64,000 nucleotides of DNA from Verrucomicrobiaceae bacterium (GTDB lineage: Bacteria > Verrucomicrobiota > Verrucomicrobiia > Verrucomicrobiales > Verrucomicrobiaceae): the NCBI GenBank assembly GCA_016713245.1, contig JADJPM010000004.1:434001-498000 (forward strand), read 5' to 3'. Positions 17,052 to 25,204 of the stretch are shown here, one piece after another. Within the stretch, counting starts at the first letter, position 1; each line of letters opens with the position of its first letter. The notes below the pieces were generated by a model. The model saw only the letters and a program-made list of their open reading frames with translations, ran no database searches and had not been told where the DNA came from. Position numbers and translations under genes: made by a program.

Positions 17052-17891
17052 TCACTTTCCACCGAGGATCGCTTCGATCATGCGGAGGGCTTGGGCATTC
17101 GGCTTCACGTCATGCACGCGGAGGATGCGGGCGCCGTGCTCGCGGGCGTAGGCGGTGAGGGCGATGGTGGGCCAGTGGCGGTCGGCCATGTCGGTGCTGT
17201 GAAGGACTTTGCCGATCATGGATTTCCGCGAGACGCCGATGAGCAGGGGACGATCTCCGATGGCGAGCTGTGGGAGGTGGCGCAGCAGGCTCAAATTATG
17301 ATCCAAGGTCTTGCCGAAGCCGAAGCCGGGATCAAGGGCGATGCGCTCGGGGGCGATGCCCGAGGCGGTGAGTCGGCGCAGACGTTCGTTGAGGTAGCTG
17401 CGGACTTCCGCAACGACATCGTCGTAATGTGGCGCGGTCTGCATGGTCTGCGGATCGCCGATCATGTGCATGGCAACGAGACCGCAATCCCTCTCCGCAG
17501 CGAGGCGGACCATGGCGGCATCGCCACGGAGGCCGGTGACGTCGTTGATGATGTCTGCTCCCGCATCGAGGGCGGCGCGGGCGACGGAAGCCTTCATCGT
17601 GTCGATGGAGATGAGGACTTGGCTTTGCGAACGAAGGGCACGGATGACGGGCAGCACGCGGCGGAGTTCCTCGGCCTCGCCGACGGGTTCGGCACCGGGG
17701 CGGGTGGATTCGCCACCGATGTCGAGAATGTCCGCCCCATCGGTGACCATGGCCAGCGCATGCTCGACGGCACGACCGGGATCGGCAAAGCGGCCGCCAT
17801 CGGAGAAACTATCCGGCGTGACATTGACGATGCCCATGATGAGGCCGCGATGGGTGAGATCGAGGGTGCGGGAGCCGATACGCCAGGTCAT
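17052..17891 (-). CDS. folP: Dihydropteroate synthase
   Basis: A 279-residue TIM-barrel enzyme joining 7,8-dihydropterin pyrophosphate and p-aminobenzoate in folate synthesis. Signatures are 'GLIMGIVNVTPDSFSDGG', 'GADILDIGGESTRPGA', 'ISIDTMKASVARAALDAGADIINDVTG', 'IALDPGFGFGKTLDHNLSLL' and 'IGVSRKSMIG'. The start ATG overlaps the prmC stop by four bases, so the two are probably co-transcribed in the order prmC-folP. It is convergent with the sugar-binding gene with no gap. Confidence 0.96.
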   Translation of the reverse strand: MTWRIGSRTLDLTHRGLIMGIVNVTPDSFSDGGRFADPGRAVEHALAMVTDGADILDIGGESTRPGAEPVGEAEELRRVLPVIRALRSQSQVLISIDTMKASVARAALDAGADIINDVTGLRGDAAMVRLAAERDCGLVAMHMIGDPQTMQTAPHYDDVVAEVRSYLNERLRRLTASGIAPERIALDPGFGFGKTLDHNLSLLRHLPQLAIGDRPLLIGVSRKSMIGKVLHSTDMADRHWPTIALTAYAREHGARILRVHDVKPNAQALRMIEAILGGK

Positions 17892-18832
17892 GGGGAGGGC
17901 GGGGAAGGGGACTCGTTGGCTGGATCAGGCTCGGCGGGACGTTCGGGAGCCTTGGCGAGGAGAAAACGCTCGATGCCGGCGAGGTCGCGCACGACTTGAA
18001 GATCTCGATAGCCGAATGAGGCGGCTTTTTCGGCGATGGCGGGGCTTTGATCGTGGGCGTGCTCGATGGCGATGAGGCCCTCCGGCGAAAGATGCGCGGG
18101 AGCGGCTTCGAGGAAGCGGAAGATGATCTCCGTGCCGATGGGGCCGCCATCGAGGGCGAGTTGCGGATCACGGCGCACCTCGCGGCTGAGCGTGGCGATT
18201 TCAGCCCGCGGGATGTAGGGTAGATTCGCGACGATGAGATCGAAGGTGCCGGTGATTTTTTCGAAGAGATCGCTACGCACCGTCTGAATCGTGGCGGCAG
18301 GGGCAATGCGGGAGATGTTGAGCCGCGCGAGGTCGAGAGCGTCCTCGCTGACATCGGCGAGGAGGGCGGCAGAGTGGGTGGCGAGGGCCAGCGAGATGCC
18401 GAGGCAACCGGAGCCGGTGCCCACATCGAGCAGGCGGGTGGGTTTAAAACCGGCGAGGCGTTTGAGGATGATTTCGACGAGGTATTCGGTCTCTGGCCGT
18501 GGGATGAGGCCACGGTGGTCGCAGATGAAGTCGTGATCGCAGAACTCGACGGTGCCGAGCAGGTGCTGGAGCGGCTCGCCTTCGCCACGACGGCGCAAAA
18601 GGTCACGCAGCGGGGCGAGATCGGCTTCGGGGATCATCTCGGCAAAGCGCAGGTAGAGGTCCAGGCGGCGGCAGCCGAGGACGTGGGCGAGGAGGTGCTC
18701 CATGTTCAGCCGTGGCTCCTCGACGCCCTTTTTGTCGAGGTAGGCGGCGCCGGAGGTGAGAACTTCGAGAAGCGGTTTGGAGGCAGGATTCAAGGCTACG
18801 GCTGTTTTGCCGCCTTCCGGGGCATGAGTCAC
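17888..18832 (-). CDS. prmC: Peptide chain release factor N5-glutamine methyltransferase
   Basis: A 314-residue class I SAM-dependent methyltransferase that modifies the GGQ glutamine of release factors. An N-terminal helical domain ('PASKPLLEVLTSGAAYLDKKG', 'LLAHVLGCRRLDLYL') precedes 'GLIPRPETEYLVE', the SAM loop 'RLLDVGTGSGCLGISLALA' and the catalytic loop 'VANLPYIPRAE'. The canonical loop is NPPY; here it is NLPY, a conservative variant that should be noted. GTG 18830-18832 was chosen because it keeps a full N-terminal domain and leaves 58 bases to the divergent gene. A longer frame with ATG 18922 would overlap that gene. Confidence 0.9.
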   Translation of the reverse strand: MTHAPEGGKTAVALNPASKPLLEVLTSGAAYLDKKGVEEPRLNMEHLLAHVLGCRRLDLYLRFAEMIPEADLAPLRDLLRRRGEGEPLQHLLGTVEFCDHDFICDHRGLIPRPETEYLVEIILKRLAGFKPTRLLDVGTGSGCLGISLALATHSAALLADVSEDALDLARLNISRIAPAATIQTVRSDLFEKITGTFDLIVANLPYIPRAEIATLSREVRRDPQLALDGGPIGTEIIFRFLEAAPAHLSPEGLIAIEHAHDQSPAIAEKAASFGYRDLQVVRDLAGIERFLLAKAPERPAEPDPANESPSPPSP

Positions 18833-18890
18833 GCCAAAAATTGCGGGTGGCGAAATGGGGAGGTACTGTCTAACCTGCGAGCAAACCATT

Positions 18891-20975
18891 ATGAATCCCC
18901 AGCAGCCCGGAAATCCCTCCAATCAGCCCCAGCCGCCGCACCCCGGTGCCACGCAGCCGATGCCGCAAGGCTACCCGCAGATGCCTCCGGGCTATGCGCC
19001 TCCTCCCGGCTATCCGCCGCAGATGCCCATGGGATACCCTCAAGGCTATCCGATGCCGCAGGGCTATCCGCAGATGCCTCCTGGCTATCCTCAAATGCCG
19101 CCGGGATACCCGCAGATGCCGCAGGGCTATCCACAAATGCCCCCCGGCTATCCCCAGATGCCCCAGGGTTACCCGCAAATGCCCGGCATGATGCCACCTC
19201 CCATGATGCCGATGCCGGCCGTGGCTCCTCCACCTGCTCCCGCTCCCGCTGCCGCTCCGGCTCCTGCGCCAGCTACTCCAGCTCCTGCCAAGCCGGTGCC
19301 TGCCGCTCCCGCTTCACCCGTGCCCGCTGCCCCCACGGTGTCCGCGATTCCAGCGCAGGCCGTTCCCGATGATGCTGCGCATCACCACGGTGAATTCGGC
19401 CCCGTGGAAGTCTTTCATCCCGAAGCCGCTCATCACATTGAGCCAGCGAAGCCGCAAAACGCCTTCGTGAAGATGTGGAAGAAGGTCGGCGGTGGTTCTC
19501 TCACCCTTTCGATCTTTGTCCATGCGGGCATCCTCATCGCCATGGGCCTCATCGTGGTGGCGCAAAAGATGCAGGAGAAGCAGGTCGATTTCCTTCCCGG
19601 TGGCGGCACCCAGCAGGGCGCGGCGGCTAGCCAGGATCTTCAGCATAAGGTGCAGCAGAAGAAGCGCAGCAGCATCTCGAAGACGACCCCGATGAAGAAG
19701 ATCGTCACGAACAGCGTGAACGCGGACATCTCGCTGCCTGAGGCACCGCCTGATGCGCTCGATATTCCTGATGCCACCAGCATGCTCGGCGGCGGCTCGA
19801 TGGGCAGTGGCGGCTTTGGTGGTGCAGGAGCCGGTGGCGGCTTTGGCAAAGGCATCGGCATGGGCGGAGCGAATGGCTTTGTGAGCCTGCCACCTTCGAT
19901 GCGCAGCCGATGCAGCACGCAGGAGCGTCTTGAAAAGCTCCGTCAAAACGGCGGTAGCCCCGAGTGCGAACAGGCCGTGAGTGCCTCGCTCGAATGGCTC
20001 AAAGGCAAGCAGAACGCCGATGGCTCCTGGGGCCGCAACAACAAGTGCGCCATGACCGGCCTCGCGCTGCTGTGCTACCTCGGCCGCTGCGAGACACCCG
20101 ATTCACCCTTCTACGGTGACAATGTGACGACGGGCATCCTCTACCTCATCGAGACGCAGAAGAAACATCCGAAGAAGCTCTTCAGCGAGTCCACCAAGGG
20201 CAACGCGCCTGTTTATGAGCATGGCATTGCCGCCTACGCTCTCGGTGAGATGTACACCCTGGCCCGTCTCGGTTCGAAATCGCTTCCCGGCATGCGTGAG
20301 GCGTTCGAGCAGGGCGTGAAGATCATCATCGATAACCAGCAGGACAGCGGAAGCTGGGTGTATGATGGCGAAACAGGCTTCTATGCCGGCAAAAAGAGCC
20401 GCGAGGACCTTTCGGTGGCCGGTTGGCAATTCCAGGCCCTCAAGGCCGCCAAGAACACCAAGCTCAAAATCGACGGCCTCGATTCCGCCGTGAAAAAAAT
20501 GGTCGATTACCTCGAAGCCAAGCAGACGAAGGACGGTGGCTTTGGCGTGGCGAATCGCGATGCGCATTACAACCAATGGTCTCTCTCCGGCGTGGGCATC
20601 CTGGGTCTTCAAACCATGGCGCATGGAGGAAAGACCACCGCCGTAAAGAAGGGGATCAAGTTCCTCCATGAGTTTCTCACGGCCGAGCCGCTCGATTGGA
20701 ACAAGAACTGCAATCTCTACTGCTGGTACTACTACACCCAGGCCTTCTTCCAGGTCGGTGGCGAAGAATGGAAGTTCTACAACCAGCAGTTCCTCCCGCA
20801 GATCCTCAGTGCCCAGCAGCCCGATGGCTCCTTCAAAGCCGGTCGCCCCAATTGGCCCGCAGGTGATGCTAGCGATCCGATTTACCGTCAGACGCTCTGC
20901 ACCCTCCAGCTCGAGGTCTTCTACCGCTACCTCAAAGTCGGCGACCGCGAAGAGCAGAGCTTCTTCGATAAGTAG
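18891..20975 (+). CDS. Membrane protein with Pro/Gln/Gly repeats and squalene-cyclase-like toroid domain
   Basis: A 694-residue protein in three parts. Residues 1 to about 105 are tandem 'GYPQMPPGYPQMPQ' repeats, then an Ala/Pro hinge. A single membrane segment lies near 203-223 ('LTLSIFVHAGILIAMGLIVVA'), followed by a basic linker and a Gly-rich stretch. From about 350 to the end there are prenyltransferase/squalene-oxidase type alpha-toroid repeats ('ASLEWLKGKQNADGSWG', 'YLEAKQTKDGGFGV', 'LSAQQPDGSFKAG'). The cyclase DxDD motif is not seen, so enzymatic cyclisation is unlikely. Proteins of this plan are frequent in Planctomycetota and Verrucomicrobiota and their function is unknown. ATG 18891 was preferred to the upstream 18855. 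A terminator follows at 20998. Confidence 0.85.
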   Translation: MNPQQPGNPSNQPQPPHPGATQPMPQGYPQMPPGYAPPPGYPPQMPMGYPQGYPMPQGYPQMPPGYPQMPPGYPQMPQGYPQMPPGYPQMPQGYPQMPGMMPPPMMPMPAVAPPPAPAPAAAPAPAPATPAPAKPVPAAPASPVPAAPTVSAIPAQAVPDDAAHHHGEFGPVEVFHPEAAHHIEPAKPQNAFVKMWKKVGGGSLTLSIFVHAGILIAMGLIVVAQKMQEKQVDFLPGGGTQQGAAASQDLQHKVQQKKRSSISKTTPMKKIVTNSVNADISLPEAPPDALDIPDATSMLGGGSMGSGGFGGAGAGGGFGKGIGMGGANGFVSLPPSMRSRCSTQERLEKLRQNGGSPECEQAVSASLEWLKGKQNADGSWGRNNKCAMTGLALLCYLGRCETPDSPFYGDNVTTGILYLIETQKKHPKKLFSESTKGNAPVYEHGIAAYALGEMYTLARLGSKSLPGMREAFEQGVKIIIDNQQDSGSWVYDGETGFYAGKKSREDLSVAGWQFQALKAAKNTKLKIDGLDSAVKKMVDYLEAKQTKDGGFGVANRDAHYNQWSLSGVGILGLQTMAHGGKTTAVKKGIKFLHEFLTAEPLDWNKNCNLYCWYYYTQAFFQVGGEEWKFYNQQFLPQILSAQQPDGSFKAGRPNWPAGDASDPIYRQTLCTLQLEVFYRYLKVGDREEQSFFDK
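18964..19185 (+). repeat. Tandem coding repeat (GYPQM-PP/PQ unit)
   Basis: About eleven imperfect 15-24-base units built around 'ggctatccgcagatgcc' encode alternating GYPQMPPG and GYPQMPQG. The array is in frame and part of the N-terminal tail of the toroid protein. Synonymous differences between units show it is not very recent. Confidence 0.8.
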
Positions 20976-20997
20976 CCGTATCTATCCAACACGAACG

Positions 20998-21032
20998 AAA
21001 AAGGCCGGGAGCTAAACTTCCTGGCCTTTTTC
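20998..21032. terminator. Bidirectional intrinsic terminator
   Basis: The hairpin arms aaaaaggccggga and tcctggcctttttc pair with one mismatch around a short loop. A T-run follows on the plus strand and an A-run precedes it, which makes a T-run on the minus strand. It sits between the convergent toroid-protein and dehydrogenase genes and can serve both. Confidence 0.85.
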
Positions 21033-21065
21033 TTGTTAATGGCTGCATGTTTTGAGTCAGCAGGA

Positions 21066-22094
21066 TCAAACCGGCCGCAGCACGCTCTTCACGACCTCGC
21101 CTTTGTGCATCTTCTCGAAGGCTTCGTGCCATTCGGTGACGGGCCAGACGCCGCCGATGATGGGTTTCACGTCGAACTGGCCGCTGCTCATGAGGGCGAT
21201 GACGCGTTCCCAGATGGGCCAGTTGTGACTGAAGCTGCCTTGCAGCGTGATGTTCTTCTGCACGAGCGGGTCGATGTTGAAGCCGAGCGGTTGCGGTCCC
21301 CAGCCGACTTTGGAGATCCATCCGGCAGGACGAACGATGTCGAGAGCGATCTTGAGCGTGACGCTGGCACCGGCGGCATCAATGACGCCATCGCAACCCA
21401 GTCCATCGCGTTCCATGGCCCAAGGCTTCGCATCGCCGATGATGACTTCGCAGCCGTAGTGCTTGCGAGCGAGCTCCAGACGATGCGCATCCTGTTGCAA
21501 GCCCACGATGGCGACTTGAGCACCACATTGCTTCGCCATCGCGGCGCAGAGGATGCCGATCGTGCCGGGTCCGAGAACGACCACGCGATCACCAGGTTCG
21601 ATGCGAGCGTTTTTGACGACGGCGTTGTAAGCGACGCAGCAGGGCTCGGTGAGGCAGGCCTGCTCAAACGGCACATGGTCTGGCACATGATGTAGGATGC
21701 GGCTGGGCACTCGCACATACTTCGTCATCGCCCCATTCACGCCGTAGCCGAAGCCCTTGCGCGTGCTGTCGAGGTTGTAGAGGCCGCGACGCGTCATCGG
21801 GTTGTCTTTGGAAATGATCGCGGCGGTCTCGGAGACGACGCGGTCACCTTCCATCCAGCCTTCCACGTCCTTGCCGACCTCGATGATGTGTCCGCCAAAC
21901 TCATGCCCGAGCACGACGGGATAATTCACCGGCCACGAGTGATCGGAGGTCCACTGATGCAAATCGGAGCCGCAAACGCCCACATTAGCGACTTCGAGGA
22001 GCACGTCCTCGGCGCCAATGGTCGGCTTTTCGATCTCACGGATTTCGACAGAGCCCTTTTCAGGTGCGAAGTTGACGACGGCGGCGGATTTCAT
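21066..22094 (-). CDS. Zinc-type medium-chain alcohol dehydrogenase lacking the structural-zinc cysteines
   Basis: A 342-residue MDR-family NAD(P)-dependent dehydrogenase. Catalytic-zinc residues are in 'NVGVCGSDLHQW' (Cys) and 'VVLGHEFGGHIIEVG' (His-Glu); the Rossmann loop is 'VVVLGPGTIGILCAAMA'. The lobe that normally carries four structural-zinc cysteines after 'DRVVSE' instead reads 'TAAIISKDNPMTRRGLYNLD' and contains none. The relatives are threonine/sorbitol dehydrogenase-like polyol enzymes, so a sugar alcohol or hydroxy acid substrate is likely. ATG 22092-22094 begins the family's typical 'MKSAAVVNF'. No operon partner is evident. Confidence 0.85.
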   Translation of the reverse strand: MKSAAVVNFAPEKGSVEIREIEKPTIGAEDVLLEVANVGVCGSDLHQWTSDHSWPVNYPVVLGHEFGGHIIEVGKDVEGWMEGDRVVSETAAIISKDNPMTRRGLYNLDSTRKGFGYGVNGAMTKYVRVPSRILHHVPDHVPFEQACLTEPCCVAYNAVVKNARIEPGDRVVVLGPGTIGILCAAMAKQCGAQVAIVGLQQDAHRLELARKHYGCEVIIGDAKPWAMERDGLGCDGVIDAAGASVTLKIALDIVRPAGWISKVGWGPQPLGFNIDPLVQKNITLQGSFSHNWPIWERVIALMSSGQFDVKPIIGGVWPVTEWHEAFEKMHKGEVVKSVLRPV

Positions 22095-22212
22095 GGTGAA
22101 TCTTCTATCGCCGCCACCGGCGACGATTTCCACGACAAAGAGTATGCGAAATACGGCCTGAAATCGCTAGGTGAGTCCCGTCGTCCAGTTCATTGAAAGT
22201 TCTGCGCAGCGA

Positions 22213-24375
22213 TCAATTCCCAGGAGCATACGCCTCATGGCGTTCATCGTCAGCGAGTCCTACCAGAAAGGTCCAGAGCACGCGCAGCATCTGCTTTTCC
22301 TCCGATGGCGGAAGATGCTTAGAAAGCTTGATCCATTCCATCTCGACCATGTCCCGTGCCTCAGCCTTGCAAAGATGAATCGCGTTCGATGCACACACCA
22401 GCGCGATGCCTTCAGTGATGGCATGCTCATCCTGGCGTAGCGCAGGATCGCAAATGATGGTCTCTAGGCGCCGCCGGGAATCCATGGGCAGCAGTTGAAG
22501 GGCGCGCAGCACCACTGGTGTGACTTTGCCCTCCCGCAAATCTGAACCCGCTGTGCCCGCCCTCACCCGGCTGGCGCTGAAGTCCACGAGGTCATTTACG
22601 ACCTGAAAAGCGACTCCAAGGACGCGGCCAAAGCTCGCGCAGGCCGAGCGCAGCTCTGGATTCGCATTGGCGATGATCGCCGCTCCTTCCGCTGCAGCCT
22701 CCACGACCGACGCAGTCTTTTGAGTGTAGCAAAAGAGCTGCCGCTCAGCCGTGCCATCAGCCATCAAATCTTGCAGTCGCTCTGGAGTGACCTTTGAGGA
22801 CAAGTAAATATCTTGGCCCTGGCCAAAGTGCGCACCGATATAGAGATTTGTCAGCACACGATACAAGTCCAGTCGCTGTGCATCACTGAGACCTGGATAA
22901 TCCCGCAGCAAGACCAACGGCATAAAGTAGGCGGTATTGCCAGCATTGATGGCCACATCGACGCCATAGCGAAGATGGATGCAATCCGCTCCACGACGCG
23001 TAATGCCATTGTCCTGGATGTCATCGATGATTAGCGAGCCATCGTGCAGCAACTCCGTGGTGACGGTGATAAGCGACTCATAAGGCCGCGGATCAACCCC
23101 CATTGCACCGACCATGAGAATGCCAAATATGGGCCTCCACTGCCTGCTGCCGCGGTCCATCAGATCCCACAGAGGCTCGGCGACCATCTTTGATTGTGCT
23201 TCCGCATTGTAGCCGCCGCGTTTGGTTCCAGCCCAGCGAACGAGATCTTGTTGAGTAAACGCACGCGGGAGGAAATTGGTGATGTGACTCTGGATGCGAC
23301 GGGTGATCCGCTCCAGCGACGCATCAAGATCAAGCACATAGGCATACCCGTGCAACTCAAGTCGCGCCCATCCAGCAATCGCTTTGCCATGACTTGTGCC
23401 CGTGACGCGGCCCGCACCCTCCCACACGGCCCGGATCGGTGGCAGTGCGGCTATCTCCTGATCCTCCACCAACGGCTCGAACTCCAGAACGATCCCAACC
23501 TCAGGCAGCTCAAAGCGCCATCGAATAGGGTAACAAGCTTCTGTTCGATGACTGGTCCACCAGCCCAATGGCGTCAGAGTGAATTCACGATGGACTCGCT
23601 TTGTGCCCGCCTTGTCCACCTCCACCGCATACTGGCAGATTTGCCGGCCGGTATGTTGGTCACGGTGAACGATGACGAGCAGATCGCGATCATCGTCGAG
23701 CTGAATGCCGAGCCAGTCCCAGCCGAGGATACGTTCTTTCTCGGTGCCCGCCACAAACCAGCCCTGATCGCCCCATTGGTGATCAAACCATGCTAGGCCC
23801 TCCACCGGTTTCCCATCCACGACTCCATCAAGCTTCAGACGGGTGTAAGACACATAATCCATCGCACCACCACCCGCGACCTGCACGCTCTCCAGGTGAA
23901 TGCGCGGATGCGTGGGCACCATTCGGAACGAAAACGCCCGGCCTGTGTCGGGTTCTTTAAAACACAGGGTGAAACCAACAGCTTCTTGCTGAAAGCTGAA
24001 GTCGGCCCAAGTCGCCCGAAAGGGAGCAGACTCAAGCCTGGGCTTCTCCGACTCGACATGTATCAGATTCGCGGGTCCATACTGCTCGATCTCATCCGTC
24101 ACCGCACGAATGGCTAGCGGATCCAGACCCGGCATTGATGTCGTCCTTGTTGCGAGCACCAGGAAAGGCACTGTTTCGGAATCCACTTGCGACAGCGTGT
24201 GGCAGCGGCCCTCCTTCGGATCGAGCACGGATACGAGCAGCGTGGAGGAGTCGCCCGCTGACAGACACCCCCACTCCAGCTTGTGCCGGAACAAGGAAAC
24301 CATGAACTCGCGAGGCTCCACACCATCTCCCTCGAAGCGTCCCTGAACAAACCACCACTCGATGGGATGATTCAT
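22213..24375 (-). CDS. Fusion of CrtC/AttH-type lipocalin and trans-isoprenyl diphosphate synthase
   Basis: A 720-residue two-domain protein. Residues of about 1-370 match the CrtC/AttH double-lipocalin family: 'HPIEWWFVQGRFEG' at the start, 'AMDYVSYTRLKLDGVV', the signature 'WFDHQWGDQ' (197-205) and 'GWDWLGIQLDDDRDLLV'. Residues of about 385-720 are an all-helical prenyl synthase: first Asp-rich motif DDIQD (451-455), 'GSDLREGKVTP' (about 610-620), and a second Asp-rich motif altered to NDLVD (594-598). CrtC hydrates acyclic carotenoids; AttH-type proteins sit with ABC exporters. The fusion could make a prenyl diphosphate and hydrate or cyclise it. ATG 24373-24375 fits the lipocalin start; ATG 24429 is an alternative. 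It is divergent from the ABC genes. Confidence 0.85.
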   Translation of the reverse strand: MNHPIEWWFVQGRFEGDGVEPREFMVSLFRHKLEWGCLSAGDSSTLLVSVLDPKEGRCHTLSQVDSETVPFLVLATRTTSMPGLDPLAIRAVTDEIEQYGPANLIHVESEKPRLESAPFRATWADFSFQQEAVGFTLCFKEPDTGRAFSFRMVPTHPRIHLESVQVAGGGAMDYVSYTRLKLDGVVDGKPVEGLAWFDHQWGDQGWFVAGTEKERILGWDWLGIQLDDDRDLLVIVHRDQHTGRQICQYAVEVDKAGTKRVHREFTLTPLGWWTSHRTEACYPIRWRFELPEVGIVLEFEPLVEDQEIAALPPIRAVWEGAGRVTGTSHGKAIAGWARLELHGYAYVLDLDASLERITRRIQSHITNFLPRAFTQQDLVRWAGTKRGGYNAEAQSKMVAEPLWDLMDRGSRQWRPIFGILMVGAMGVDPRPYESLITVTTELLHDGSLIIDDIQDNGITRRGADCIHLRYGVDVAINAGNTAYFMPLVLLRDYPGLSDAQRLDLYRVLTNLYIGAHFGQGQDIYLSSKVTPERLQDLMADGTAERQLFCYTQKTASVVEAAAEGAAIIANANPELRSACASFGRVLGVAFQVVNDLVDFSASRVRAGTAGSDLREGKVTPVVLRALQLLPMDSRRRLETIICDPALRQDEHAITEGIALVCASNAIHLCKAEARDMVEMEWIKLSKHLPPSEEKQMLRVLWTFLVGLADDERHEAYAPGN

Positions 24376-24511
24376 CTTGGGGGACTCGTCACAAGGGATT
24401 GTGCTGCTTTCGTCTCTCAATTTGATCATTGTCGCGCTGCTTGTGCAGGGCCGGGGGTACAAACGCAAACAGTTTCTTTACTCTGGCCTTCGCGAGCCTT
24501 ATCGCCTCATC

Positions 24512-25204
24512 ATGCCGACAAGTTCAAGCCCTCCGCTGGTCCAAATTTTTGAGGCTCACAAGGACTATGCCCTCGGCCGCCGCACCGTCCATGCACTACG
24601 CGGCTTGACGCTGGAGATTCCACGCGGCGGTTTCGTGGTGATGCAGGGGCCGTCGGGATCTGGCAAAACCACACTGCTGAACCTGATTGGCTGCATCGAT
24701 CATCCTACGTCCGGCCGCGTCCTCGTCGCCGGACAGGACACCAGCCTGCTTTCGGACGCCGAGTTGTCGGGCTTTCGTGCGCGCAAGCTGGGATTTGTGT
24801 TTCAAAACTTCAATCTCATCCCCGTGCTCAGCGCATCGGAAAACATCGAATATCCGCTGCGTCTCATCGGCGTGCCGCTCGCCGAGGCGCGCAAGCGGGC
24901 GAAGGCCATGTTGGAGGAGATGAACCTCCGTGAAGAAGCCGACCAGCGTCCATCCGAACTCTCCGGCGGCCAGTGCCAGCGCGTCGCCATCGGCCGCGCA
25001 CTCGTCACGCAGCCTGATCTGGTGATTGCGGATGAGCCCACCGCCAATCTGGATTCAGCCACAGGCAAAATGATCATCAACATCATGCACGAGATGCGTG
25101 ACCGCCTCGGCACCACCTTCCTCATCTCCACGCATGACCCCGAGGTCGCCGTGTTGGCCGAGCAGCGTTGGAATTTGCGTGACGGCATCCTCATTGATCC
25201 ATGA
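24512..25204 (+). CDS. ABC transporter ATP-binding protein (MacB/LolD-like)
   Basis: A 230-residue ATPase subunit. Walker A GPSGSGKTT, Q-loop 'GFVFQNFNLIP', signature 'LSGGQCQRVAIGRAL', Walker B 'LVIADEPTANLDS' and the H-loop 'FLISTHDPEV' are all present. The 'ANLDSATGK' and 'FQNFNLIP' patterns are those of the LolD/MacB/FtsE branch, which power FtsX-fold permeases rather than importers. ATG 24512 was chosen because the family begins just after it; the upstream extension (from 24377) contains a spurious hydrophobic stretch. Its stop overlaps the permease start (ATGA), so the pair is co-translated. Confidence 0.93.
   Translation: MPTSSSPPLVQIFEAHKDYALGRRTVHALRGLTLEIPRGGFVVMQGPSGSGKTTLLNLIGCIDHPTSGRVLVAGQDTSLLSDAELSGFRARKLGFVFQNFNLIPVLSASENIEYPLRLIGVPLAEARKRAKAMLEEMNLREEADQRPSELSGGQCQRVAIGRALVTQPDLVIADEPTANLDSATGKMIINIMHEMRDRLGTTFLISTHDPEVAVLAEQRWNLRDGILIDP

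Noticed and set aside
18964..19185. Short regular repeats that could suggest a CRISPR array
   Set aside because: They are contiguous, in-frame coding repeats without spacers and no cas genes are present.
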